Assembly: GCF_033025475.1 (NCBI RefSeq)
Contig: NZ_CP130322.1
Coordinates: 992,001 to 1,056,000, forward strand
Reading direction: 5' to 3'
Source of the DNA: Sphingomonas sp. C3-2
Lineage (GTDB): Bacteria; Pseudomonadota; Alphaproteobacteria; Sphingomonadales; Sphingomonadaceae
Length of the DNA: 64,000 nucleotides
The notes below the pieces were generated by a model that did not search any database, was not told the DNA's origin, and was given only the letters and a program-made list of their open reading frames with translations. Below, piece after piece: positions 17,527-25,343 of this stretch. How positions within the stretch are numbered: the stretch's first letter is position 1; the number at the start of each line of letters is the position of its first letter. The position numbers and the translations under genes are program-made.

Positions 17527-18561
17527 TCAGTAAGTGGTGTAACCGCCATCGGTTGCATAGACCGCGCCGGTCAGGTTCGATGCCTCGTCCGAAAGCAGGA
17601 ACAGCATGACCGCCACCTGCTCGGCGGGCGTGGCGTCGCGCTTGCGCGAATCCGCCGCCTGCAAAAGGCTGTCGGTCTTCATCATGCTCATGCTCGGCCC
17701 GCCGCCCGATTCCTTGCGCTTGGCCATGATAAGCTGCATCGCCCGCTCCACCATCGGGGTCGCGGTATTGGCCATGTTCACCGAATTGATGCGGATACCG
17801 TAATAGGCATAATCGATGGCGGCCGAGCGGGTGAGCCCCGTCACTGCATGCTTGCTGGCAACATAGGCGGGGGTGCCGCCAAAGCCGGTCAGACCGGTGA
17901 CCGATCCGACATTGACGATCGAGCCACCGGTATTCTGCTTCACCATGTGGCGCAGTTCGGCGCGCAGCGATTTGAACACGCCGGTCGCGTTGGTGCGGAT
18001 GACATTGTCCCAATATTCGTCGCTGGCTTCGTGCACCTGGTTGAATACGAGATGCTTCTGCTTGGCATAATCGATCGGCGCGCCCGAATAGACGCCGTCC
18101 ATCACCCCGGCATTGTTGAGTGCATGGTGGAGCCCGCCAAATTTTGTGACAGCAACCTGCACCATCTTGTCGCAGGTTTCGTTCTGGGCGACATCGCCGA
18201 ATACGAAATCCGCCTTGCCACCTTCGCGCACGATCGCGCCGATGGTTTCGGCGCCCAACTTCTCGATCCAGTCGACACCAACGACATTGGCGCCTTCGCG
18301 CGCCAGCCGACGCGCGGCCTGCGCCCCCATGCCGCGTGCACAGCCGGTGACGATCACGGTGCGGCCCTTGAAACGATCCGGAACGAAATAATCGGGGCTG
18401 AGCGGGGGAATATCATGGACGCCGATGCCCTTGCGCGCAGGCGCCGCGCCGCCGCCCTGCGCCGCATCAGCCGCCTCGGCATGCGCAACCGACAACAGGC
18501 CGGTCGTTGCCGACGCCGAAGCCGCCATAGCGATACCCTTCAACAATTCCCTGCGCTCCAT
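17527..18561 (-). CDS. short-chain dehydrogenase/reductase with Tat signal
   Basis: A 344-residue classical SDR: cofactor motif VTGCARGMGAQAARRLA, active-site strand NVGSVTGLTGFGGTPAYVASK with the catalytic Ser, Tyr and Lys, and a typical C-terminal DGGYTTY. Unusually for an SDR, it has an N-terminal extension starting MERRELLKG followed by a hydrophobic stretch and an alanine-rich cleavage region (AHAEAA), the form of a twin-arginine export signal. A folded NAD(P)-bound enzyme would then act in the periplasm, where cofactor would have to be carried along. An outer-membrane barrel gene lies just upstream on the same strand, 40 bases away, so the two may be co-transcribed. Confidence 0.88.
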   Translation of the reverse strand: MERRELLKGIAMAASASATTGLLSVAHAEAADAAQGGGAAPARKGIGVHDIPPLSPDYFVPDRFKGRTVIVTGCARGMGAQAARRLAREGANVVGVDWIEKLGAETIGAIVREGGKADFVFGDVAQNETCDKMVQVAVTKFGGLHHALNNAGVMDGVYSGAPIDYAKQKHLVFNQVHEASDEYWDNVIRTNATGVFKSLRAELRHMVKQNTGGSIVNVGSVTGLTGFGGTPAYVASKHAVTGLTRSAAIDYAYYGIRINSVNMANTATPMVERAMQLIMAKRKESGGGPSMSMMKTDSLLQAADSRKRDATPAEQVAVMLFLLSDEASNLTGAVYATDGGYTTY

Positions 18562-18601
18562 GGCTCGTTCCTTTCCTGTTGGTAGAACCGTCCAGAAAGG
18601 G

Positions 18602-20353
18602 TCAGTACGCGACCCTCACAAACAACATGGTACTCAGCCAGCTATGCTGGGGCCCGGCGATTGCCGCCTTGGCACCATCACCGGGAAAGGTGACCGCGAC
18701 ATGCCCCTGGACATAGATATTGCGCGATACGAACACCTTGCCCGTCAGATTGACCTCCGTGCCGAGATCGCGGGAGGGGAGGAAAGATAGCGCCGGATTG
18801 CCGCCAAGGTTGGTCAGGCTGTCGGCACGAAAGATCCAGAATTGCGGTACCAGTTCCAGCTTGGGGCTGGGCCGCGCGCGTAACTGGAACCGATGCGCGA
18901 TCATGTTGGAATTCTGGAATATCTTGAAATGGTTGATGCCCTGCACCCATTGCTCGCCATTGCCGCCCGAAAGCAGCGGATCCCAGCGTTCGAAGGTTGG
19001 CGTGTCTATGTCGTCGCCGGTGAAGCGCGCATAGCGATAGCTGATCGTCGGAGACCATGGCGCCTTGGCAAAGGCATAGCCGGCCTCGGCCGCCATCGCA
19101 GAGGCGCGCATCCGGAAATTGGAATTGCGCTGGATGCCATATTCGCCGGAGAAAAACGGCCCGGCGAGCCCGGCGGGATTGGGCTGCCAGCGAAAGCGCG
19201 CGTCATAAACACTGAGCCCTTCGCGCGTGAAACTTTGCGTCGGCGTGTAATAGCCGAATGTCGATTTGGGGACGTGCAGATAGGTCAGCCCGATATCCAG
19301 CCCGGGGGCGACGCGCGCATCGAAATTGACGCCGTTGATCTTCGTTCGTGAATCCACGACCGGCAGTTCGTCGGGATCGAGGTGAAACACCTCCAGTTGC
19401 ATATTATTGTAACGAAGCTGCGCTAGCGCGAGCATATCCACCGCCCAGCGCGGATTGCTCTGAAGCGCCGCACGGTCGCCGCCATTGGCCGATGTGTTGA
19501 TGATGAGAAAGCCATCGCCGATCTTGTAGCGCTGCCGCCCGATCGATGCGTTGAAGACGATGCGGTTACCCTTCCCCGTCGTCGTTCCCGTCACAAATCC
19601 GGCATAGGCATCCTCAACCGCTACATGGGCGCGCGTGCGATCGGTAAACAGTTCGCGCCCCGCCGATGCGCTCGCGAGAACGCTCACCCCGCCATAAAGA
19701 TGGAATGTATCGGTCACCGGTGTGATGCCGTAGATGCCCGCCTGAACGAACCCTTCAACCCATTGTTTATAGCCTTTGCCCGATGGCTTTCCGTCGACCA
19801 ACGGATTGCCCGCCAGCATCACATCCGGCCGGCCATACCAGGCATCGGCATTGCCGTAATGAATGCCCAGCGCCTCCGCCTTCAATTTGATGTAGGTGCC
19901 GTTGGAATCATAGAGCACCGGAAAATCCGCGGCTTTCCCGCCGGGCGCGAGCATTCCGCGCGGCGTCGCAACGGCGCCCACCTCGCCCAGCGTGACCGAT
20001 ACGGTGAGCACGACGCCGCCAGTGGAGCCGAAGGACGTTTCATAATCGAGACTGGCGACATTTGGCGTGCGCCGCGCCTTGGCCAGCACCAGTTCGAAGC
20101 TGGCAGGGACAAAGGTGCTTGAGGGGAAAACCCCCAGCGCGCGGCGCACCGCATCCTCCACGCGTGCGTTGCGCTGCGCATCGGGGCCCGGGTTGACAAC
20201 GGTGATGCGCACCGCCTCGATTCTCGCATTTTCGATCGGATCGACGCTCTGCGCCACGGCGGCATCGATCCAGAGCAGGCCAAGCAGCATAGCCGCGACC
20301 GCCCAGCCACATGATCGTCGATTCTGCGTTCGTCTGCGCTGCATGAGAGTCAC
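18602..20353 (-). CDS. outer-membrane beta-barrel protein (alginate-export-like)
   Basis: A 583-residue exported protein. The signal peptide spans about residues 13-35 (VAAMLLGLLWIDAAVA-QS). The first ~110 mature residues form a small domain (VRITVVNPGPDAQRNARVEDAVRRALG) resembling a POTRA-like or periplasmic module, and the rest is a run of amphipathic strands ending LFVRVAY, as in outer-membrane barrels. The overall style resembles alginate-export/AlgE-like porins. I prefer the GTG at 20353 because GGAGG lies seven bases upstream; an ATG at 20344 would be too far from it. It is followed by the Tat-SDR gene. The transported substrate is unknown. Confidence 0.65.
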   Translation of the reverse strand: MTLMQRRRTQNRRSCGWAVAAMLLGLLWIDAAVAQSVDPIENARIEAVRITVVNPGPDAQRNARVEDAVRRALGVFPSSTFVPASFELVLAKARRTPNVASLDYETSFGSTGGVVLTVSVTLGEVGAVATPRGMLAPGGKAADFPVLYDSNGTYIKLKAEALGIHYGNADAWYGRPDVMLAGNPLVDGKPSGKGYKQWVEGFVQAGIYGITPVTDTFHLYGGVSVLASASAGRELFTDRTRAHVAVEDAYAGFVTGTTTGKGNRIVFNASIGRQRYKIGDGFLIINTSANGGDRAALQSNPRWAVDMLALAQLRYNNMQLEVFHLDPDELPVVDSRTKINGVNFDARVAPGLDIGLTYLHVPKSTFGYYTPTQSFTREGLSVYDARFRWQPNPAGLAGPFFSGEYGIQRNSNFRMRASAMAAEAGYAFAKAPWSPTISYRYARFTGDDIDTPTFERWDPLLSGGNGEQWVQGINHFKIFQNSNMIAHRFQLRARPSPKLELVPQFWIFRADSLTNLGGNPALSFLPSRDLGTEVNLTGKVFVSRNIYVQGHVAVTFPGDGAKAAIAGPQHSWLSTMLFVRVAY

Positions 20354-20599
20354 GAGCGACCTCCGGGCGAAAACCTACGGCCGGGCCACTATCCACCCAT
20401 AAATATGCTAGTTGAATGCGTAATATTTCCAGCGATGCGCCAGAGGCGGGGTCGCGGCATCGGTTTGAACCGCGGCGCTGATCAGACTGTACAGCCCCTT
20501 TTCGAGAAGAGATCATCGCGCCCGAATGCAGCGCCCCGCTTGATTTTGGCGTCCCAATCGGCATAGCGGCTGGCAAACCCATATCCGGAAGGTGAGAAG
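20354..20599. other. divergent intergenic region, barrel protein / ferredoxin
   Basis: These 246 bases lie between divergent genes. GGAAGGTGAGAAG before 20600 is a plausible ribosome binding site for the ferredoxin. I see no clear operator or riboswitch-like fold. Confidence 0.45.
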
Positions 20600-20917
20600 A
20601 TGCCGAAGCTGATTGTCGTGACCCGCGACGGAAATGAACATGAGATCGAAGGCGAAGCGGGCCTGTCCGTCATGGAAGTGATCCGCGACGCCGGCTTCGA
20701 CGAACTGCTCGCGCTGTGCGGTGGCTGCTGCTCATGCGCTACCTGCCATATCCATGTCGCGCCCGAATTCGCCGACAAGGTCGCACCGATGAGCGAAGAC
20801 GAGAACGACCTGCTCGACAGCTCGGATCATCGCAACGAATTCTCGCGCCTGTCGTGCCAGGTTCCGTTCGACGACAGCATGGACGGTCTGCGCGTGATGA
20901 TCGCTCAGGAAGACTGA
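20600..20917 (+). CDS. adrenodoxin-type [2Fe-2S] ferredoxin
   Basis: A 105-residue ferredoxin with cluster ligands C40, C46, C49 and C86 (C-x5-C-x2-C ... C), the adrenodoxin/putidaredoxin spacing. C43 and C44 are additional cysteines near the cluster. Acidic residues around SEDENDLLD form the usual partner-binding helix. Such proteins carry electrons to cytochromes P450 or to Fe-S assembly and oxygenases in the cytoplasm. It is a single gene closed by a strong terminator; the P450 at 50 kb is a possible partner, in competition with the second ferredoxin at 55.7 kb. Confidence 0.93.
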   Translation: MPKLIVVTRDGNEHEIEGEAGLSVMEVIRDAGFDELLALCGGCCSCATCHIHVAPEFADKVAPMSEDENDLLDSSDHRNEFSRLSCQVPFDDSMDGLRVMIAQED

Positions 20918-20944
20918 GCCTCAACCACTGCCTGTTCAGGCATT

Positions 20945-20978
20945 AAAAAAGGCGGGGCCCATGGGCTCCGCCTTTTTT
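20945..20978. terminator. bidirectional intrinsic terminator
   Basis: A-tract, GC stem and T-tract: AAAAAAGGCGG on the left pairs with CCGCCTTTTTT on the right, with a short inner GGGCCCATGGGC fold. It ends the ferredoxin gene and, read leftward, the lipoprotein gene whose stop is at 21001. Confidence 0.92.
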
Positions 20979-21000
20979 GTATTCGCGGTCTGGTCAGCGC

Positions 21001-21750
21001 TCAGCGAAAGCGGAGCACCGCCATCGGCGCCGATTTGCTGAGCGGCGTCGCCGTCCAGCGGATCACGCGCCGCGCGCCGTTCTCGGTGGCGCCATCCTCA
21101 TTATTCTGGCTGACGATCTCGGCATCGGTATCGAGCGTGAAGCTGCCGTCCAGCTGGCTTGCCGCCTCACTGCGGCCGGGAACAGCATCATCGCTCGATT
21201 CTTTGCCGAACGCGGGCGCCTTCACCCGAACCGTGTTGTTGTTGCGCACTTCGATCGCGATGAAGGGGAAGATGATCTCGGCATCGATATTATACGGATA
21301 GACGAAGCTGCGATCGAGCCGCCCGCTAATCGCATAGTCGATCAGGAACTTGCCCTGGCCGACATATTCGACCGAGCGATACCCCTGCTCGCGCGAAAGC
21401 GCCTCGGCCATTGCGCGATATTTGCGCTCATCGTCTTCGCTCTCCGCAGGTGCGGCGGGTTGCTTGTCCACGTTCTTGGCGTGATCAGCAGCCCAGGCGA
21501 TGGGTGTTTCCACCGCCGCGCCCTGTTCACCGTCACCATCCGCCCCGTCTTCATCGGCGCCTTCGGTCATACCCTGCTTCAGATCCTTGCCCGGATCCAT
21601 CGCGATCACCTCGCCCTTATAGGCAAAGTCGAAGCTGCGGTCGGCGTTGATCCGCAGCGTCGAGGCGAACTTTCCAGGGGTCAGCAGGCACCCCGTCAGC
21701 AGCAACGGGGCGGCCAGGGCCAGAAGCGCGCGCGCGCCGAACATCAGCAT
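21001..21750 (-). CDS. hypothetical lipoprotein
   Basis: A 249-residue predicted lipoprotein: signal peptide with lipobox LLTGC, cysteine at residue 21, then a protein rich in acidic residues (GADEDGADGDGEQ around residues 65-80) and a C-terminal beta-rich part (ISGRLDRSFVYPYNIDAEIIFPFIAIEVRNNNTVRVKAPAF). I do not recognise a named family. The start at 21750 is supported by GGAGG just upstream; the longer reading lies inside rlmB. It follows rlmB by 16 bases and is probably co-transcribed with it. Confidence 0.85.
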   Translation of the reverse strand: MLMFGARALLALAAPLLLTGCLLTPGKFASTLRINADRSFDFAYKGEVIAMDPGKDLKQGMTEGADEDGADGDGEQGAAVETPIAWAADHAKNVDKQPAAPAESEDDERKYRAMAEALSREQGYRSVEYVGQGKFLIDYAISGRLDRSFVYPYNIDAEIIFPFIAIEVRNNNTVRVKAPAFGKESSDDAVPGRSEAASQLDGSFTLDTDAEIVSQNNEDGATENGARRVIRWTATPLSKSAPMAVLRFR

Positions 21751-21766
21751 ATGGGCCTCCTTCCCT

Positions 21767-22507
21767 TTAGCGGGCCGCTGCCGCGTACAGCGCAATGGCC
21801 GCGGCATTGGACACGTTGAGGCTCTCCACCTGACCGCTGATCGGCAGCTTGGCGAGTTCGTCGCAATGCGCCTCGGTATTCTGGCGCATGCCCTCGCCCT
21901 CGGCGCCCAGCACCAGCGCAACGCGCGCGGTGCCCATCACATCAGCAAGCGTCCGGTCGGCCGCCCCCGTCATTCCGATACGCCAGAACCCCGCTTCGGC
22001 GATTTCATCAAGCGCGCGCGCTAGGTTGACGACGCGGACCCAGGGAACAACTTCGAGCGCGCCCGAAGCCGCACGCGCAATCACGCCGGATTCAGGCGGC
22101 GCGTGCCGATCCTGCGTCACCAGCCCCAAGGCGTTGAACGCCGCCGCCGACCGCAGCACTGCACCCACATTATGCGGATCGGTGACCTGATCGAGCACGA
22201 TCAGCGGCCGGTTGTCGTCACGCCCCTGATCCAAGAGGTCGCCCAGCCAGATATTGTCGAGCGGATCGACCTCGGCGACGATGCCCTGGTGCGGCGCATC
22301 GGACGGCACCAGCCGGCCAAGATCAGCGGGATCGCAAAAAGTCACCGGGATCGACGTCGGAATGTCGATGCGGGAGAGCGTTTCGCGCGTGCCCCAGATC
22401 TTGCGGACGGTGCGCTCCGGATTGTCGAGCGCGGCGAAAACGGCATGGCGGCCCCAGAAACGGGGTTTGCCAGCGGCGGATTGCGAGGGGCGATGGCCTT
22501 TTTTCAT
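21767..22507 (-). CDS. rlmB: 23S rRNA 2'-O-ribose methyltransferase, TrmH/SpoU family
   Basis: A 246-residue SPOUT methyltransferase. The N-terminal substrate-binding domain (WGRHAVFAALDNPERTVRKIWGT) is followed by the knotted catalytic domain with motif 1 LDQVTDPHNVGAVLRSAAAF, motif 2 VALVLGAEGEGM and motif 3 LPISGQVESLNVSNAAAIALYAA. This is the form of RlmB, which methylates G2251 of 23S rRNA; TrmH-like relatives act on tRNA. It is an ordinary core gene next to a tRNA gene, and the lipoprotein gene follows it closely. Confidence 0.9.
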   Translation of the reverse strand: MKKGHRPSQSAAGKPRFWGRHAVFAALDNPERTVRKIWGTRETLSRIDIPTSIPVTFCDPADLGRLVPSDAPHQGIVAEVDPLDNIWLGDLLDQGRDDNRPLIVLDQVTDPHNVGAVLRSAAAFNALGLVTQDRHAPPESGVIARAASGALEVVPWVRVVNLARALDEIAEAGFWRIGMTGAADRTLADVMGTARVALVLGAEGEGMRQNTEAHCDELAKLPISGQVESLNVSNAAAIALYAAAAR

Positions 22508-22704
22508 GATGTCGCTGCTTTCCCACCCCCTGCCCCGCGCGGCAAGTGCGCAAACGCCCTAATTCACCCGCCTCCCCCCATGGATTGACGCTTTTTTGCG
22601 GGTTTCACGAAAAAATTTTCATTTTAGGCACCTATCGGCGCTCTCCCCCGTTGACAGCCCCGTCGCCATTCGCCATTGGGGCGCCTCCTGATAACAGGCA
22701 CCCT

Positions 22705-22790
22705 GGACAGGTGGCCGAGTGGTTAAAGGCAGCAGACTGTAAATCTGCCCGCGTGAGCGTACGCTGGTTCGAATCCAGCCCTGTCCACCA
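22705..22790 (+). tRNA. tRNA-Tyr (anticodon GTA)
   Basis: An 86-base class II tRNA. The acceptor stem GGACAGG pairs with CCTGTCC, the D-arm region is GGCCGAGTGGTTAAAGGC, the anticodon loop CTGTAAA contains GTA, a long variable arm follows, the T-arm is GGTTCGAATCC, and CCA is encoded at the 3' end. The long variable arm with GUA is normal for bacterial tRNA-Tyr. Confidence 0.97.
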
Positions 22791-23167
22791 TCTCCCTCGA
22801 TGAGGTTGAGATACGCAGAAATCCTTAGATTTCCTCTGATGTTGCTACACAAAGGGAATGTCTGAGGTGTTCAAACTCTCCCGCCGAAATGCGTCCGCGA
22901 AATGACAAGCCCGTAAGCGCTGCGCGAGCGGACGGGCTGCTGCCGAAACCGATCTCACCGGGAGACGCAAGCGCAACCTGTCCCGGACTACGGGGCATCC
23001 GGAGCTGGCTGATGGCGGCAGGATCGCTACGGAATGCGGGTCTCGAAATCACGACCTGAACTTGCATCCAAATGCGTCGTTGAATCGTGTCGCCAAAGTG
23101 AATTTGAGAGAGCCGTGTTCTGACGACGAACACGGACCCTAACCTGAAAAAGATGCTTCAAAACGCG
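22791..23167. other. 377-base region without a supported gene, after tRNA-Tyr
   Basis: No reading frame here resembles a known protein. A minus-strand frame at 22825-23133 (102 codons) and a plus-strand frame starting around 22890 are both open but lack a family match or a good ribosome binding site. GC is lower than in the core genes around it. Such stretches next to a tRNA 3' end are often relics of integrated elements, but no integrase or repeated tRNA end is visible. Confidence 0.5.
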
Positions 23168-23845
23168 TTAATACAATAGGATAGGGAACAGGACTTCAGC
23201 TCCCTCAATGTTGAAAAACTCCCCGGTCGGTTTTGCTTCTGCCGAGCACAGAGTGAAAACATCACCCTGGCTTTCAATGGAAAGAGCAACACCAAGACGA
23301 CGTAGTCTCAAAGGGTGTGTGGCACCTGTGTCAGGCGTAAGAATCAGATCATCTGCGTTTTGAATGACACTGCCATCGATTTTACAAAAAACCCGTTTGC
23401 TGTCTTTGTCCCTACCCATGCTAACAAGCCTTGCTCGAACGGGAGTGTCAGATGTTTTTTCAGCGAGATCTATGAGGATTTCCGTAAATCCGTTGCTCCA
23501 CCCTCCTCTTATCCGGAGAGGGGCTTTCGCCTGAATATCTGAAATAAAACCAATCCGCTGATGGCTCCACTCCCCGCGTATTTTATCGGCTTTTGCCGGG
23601 GTTATACTTTTATCCGCCAGCAAAGCAGACAGTTGCTCTTCCAAATGCTGCCGTTTCTCAATCCATAATTTCTGGTTGTTTTCAAGAACCTGCCACGAAA
23701 CCACATCAAGCCTTGCCTTGGCTTGATCCAATGCAGCCTCATAACTCTGCAGCCGTTCTGCTTGATCACCCTCACCATTGGCAAGAGCCGGCGTCGCGAG
23801 AAGCAAAGCTGTCGCCAAAATCCCGCTTCTGAATATGCACTTCAT
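23168..23845 (-). CDS. secreted coiled-coil protein of unknown function
   Basis: A 225-residue protein with a signal peptide (MKCIFRSGILATALLLATPALA), a helical coiled-coil part at about residues 25-90 (QAERLQSYEAALDQAKARL and KRQHLEEQLSALLADK), and a beta-rich C-terminal half with two cysteines (RVFCKIDG and LCSAEAK) that could pair in the periplasm. I do not recognise the family. ATG 23845 is preferred because it starts a clean signal peptide. Its codon use and GC are lower than those of the neighbouring core genes. It lies downstream of the tandem TetR gene on the same strand, about 70 bases away. Confidence 0.7.
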   Translation of the reverse strand: MKCIFRSGILATALLLATPALANGEGDQAERLQSYEAALDQAKARLDVVSWQVLENNQKLWIEKRQHLEEQLSALLADKSITPAKADKIRGEWSHQRIGFISDIQAKAPLRIRGGWSNGFTEILIDLAEKTSDTPVRARLVSMGRDKDSKRVFCKIDGSVIQNADDLILTPDTGATHPLRLRRLGVALSIESQGDVFTLCSAEAKPTGEFFNIEGAEVLFPILLY

Positions 23846-23915
23846 CGGTACGCCCCTACTTCCTCTAGCTCCCGGAAGAGCTTCAGCGCCGTAAAAACTT
23901 TGCGGCCACAAACGA

Positions 23916-25169
23916 TTACGCCTTAGCGACACCGCGCGTAAACACGGTCATCGCCTCGCAAATGATCGCGGTTCTAACTTCCGCCGCAGGGGCGGGAAGT
24001 GTCATCAGGAAGCGCGAGCCGAAGGTGACGAGCACATAGAATAAGCGCACAAAAATCTCTGTGGGCTCGCGTTTTCCATAGTGCCTGCACAACTGCGTCA
24101 GCGCATGCTTCGCATTGCCAAGCTGCGTATCGTAAAAGGCGCAGGCAAGTTGTGGGAAGATCGATGCTTCCTCCACCAACATGCGCTGAAGAGCCAGCAT
24201 TTCAGGCCTGACATGCGCTTCCAGCATCGCATGCATGAGAGCCTTGAGGTCTTGCTCAAAGGCTTCGCCTGAAGGTGTATGATCGCGCCAAGCCACCTGC
24301 TGCAACGCGATGATCGCATCGGACGCGAGATAGGAAAACACGCCCTCCTTGTTGACGAACTGGCGGTAGACGGTCGCCTTGCTGACCCCGGCCGAAGCTG
24401 CAGCCCTACCCATATTGGCGCGCGGATAGCCATTGGTCAGAAACTCGTTCCACAATGCCTCGCGCAGCGCAGTGAACCGCTCGGCTGGCATCCGCATTGT
24501 CGGCAACGGCATGATTTCGTCGGGCAAATCGACGGCCACCGGCAGCCGAAGCTCGGGCGCGATACTATCCTGTCCGAGCGCCTTTTGCGCACTTTCCCAA
24601 CCGTTGAAAAACAAATGGACCACCGCATGGGCATATTGCCTGCGTGCTGGCGCGGATGGAGGTGAAGAGCCGAACAGGAACCGGGCGCCTTCCACCGCAA
24701 GGCTGCCGAACCGAAGCGCCATTTTCGCAGCATCGGGCGCATCGATTATCCCAGCGGCGCCAAGCTGTTCGAAGCAGGCGCCATAGCCCGCCCAGGCGGT
24801 TGTACGCCGTTGATGCATTTCAGAGATGAGATCGGGAAAGTGACGCGTGGCTGCAATGCTGGTGCGGAAGAAGCTGCGATTACGATCAGCGACGAAGATG
24901 TCGAGCAGTTGCAGGGCCAGTTGCTCAAGCATCGGCTCAGCATTCGCCCCGCCGTCAAGCGCGATCGGCGCGACCTCGATTTCCGGAAAGGTGCGCAGCG
25001 CCACTGCGGCGAAGAGATCGCTCTTGCTGGGCCAATCACGGTAGATCTCGCGCTTGCTCACGCGTGCGTCGGCAGCGATGGCATCGACGCTGGAACGCTC
25101 GAACCCGTCGACGAGAAAGCGTTGTTCGGCCGCATCAAGAATGCGGTTGCGCCGCATTTCCTCACTCAT
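23916..25169 (-). CDS. transcriptional regulator made of two fused TetR units
   Basis: A 417-residue regulator about twice the usual TetR length. The first HTH domain covers about residues 8-55 (AIAADARVSKREIYRDWPSK), followed by a ligand-domain-like helical part to about residue 200. A second complete TetR HTH follows at about residues 228-280 (GRAAASAGVSKATVYRQFVNK) with its own C-terminal helices. The start at 25169 (MSEEMRRNRI) begins the first HTH; a longer reading to 25286 has no similarity. It is divergent from the arylsulfatase operon, and a perfect 6-9-6 inverted repeat lies between them, so it most likely controls that operon and itself. A pseudo-dimer from a single chain is one possible consequence. 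Confidence 0.9.
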   Translation of the reverse strand: MSEEMRRNRILDAAEQRFLVDGFERSSVDAIAADARVSKREIYRDWPSKSDLFAAVALRTFPEIEVAPIALDGGANAEPMLEQLALQLLDIFVADRNRSFFRTSIAATRHFPDLISEMHQRRTTAWAGYGACFEQLGAAGIIDAPDAAKMALRFGSLAVEGARFLFGSSPPSAPARRQYAHAVVHLFFNGWESAQKALGQDSIAPELRLPVAVDLPDEIMPLPTMRMPAERFTALREALWNEFLTNGYPRANMGRAAASAGVSKATVYRQFVNKEGVFSYLASDAIIALQQVAWRDHTPSGEAFEQDLKALMHAMLEAHVRPEMLALQRMLVEEASIFPQLACAFYDTQLGNAKHALTQLCRHYGKREPTEIFVRLFYVLVTFGSRFLMTLPAPAAEVRTAIICEAMTVFTRGVAKA

Positions 25170-25267
25170 CGACAATCCTCTCACATCGCTTGCAAATTCC
25201 GCCCAGGCACCGGTTCGGCGGCGTGCAGCCTTCGCATATGCCCGCTCCCCGAAGCAAAGTCTCCCCC

Positions 25268-25296
25268 TTGACTGGTACGAAACCAATCCGTACCGA
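25268..25296 (+). promoter_or_regulatory. probable promoter of the sulfatase operon, with TetR-type operator
   Basis: A TTGACT (-35-like) at 25268-25273 and a weak TACCGA (-10-like) at 25291-25296 are 17 bases apart. The spacer is occupied by the perfect dyad GGTACG (25274-25279), nine bases, CGTACC (25289-25294). A repressor bound there would block polymerase directly. It lies about 50 bases upstream of the sulfatase start. Confidence 0.65.
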
Positions 25297-25343
25297 ACGA
25301 GTCAACGGCAGATAGCCGATTCAGAAAAAGGGGAGAGACGCGG

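Noticed and set aside
22619-22852. Minus-strand frame across the tRNA-Tyr gene
   Set aside because: The peptide is the well-known spurious reading of a tRNA and its flanks (contains GWIRTSVRSRG).
22791-23167. A prophage or integrated plasmid attached at tRNA-Tyr
   Set aside because: No integrase, no phage structural genes and no repeated tRNA end are seen; only a possible scar remains.
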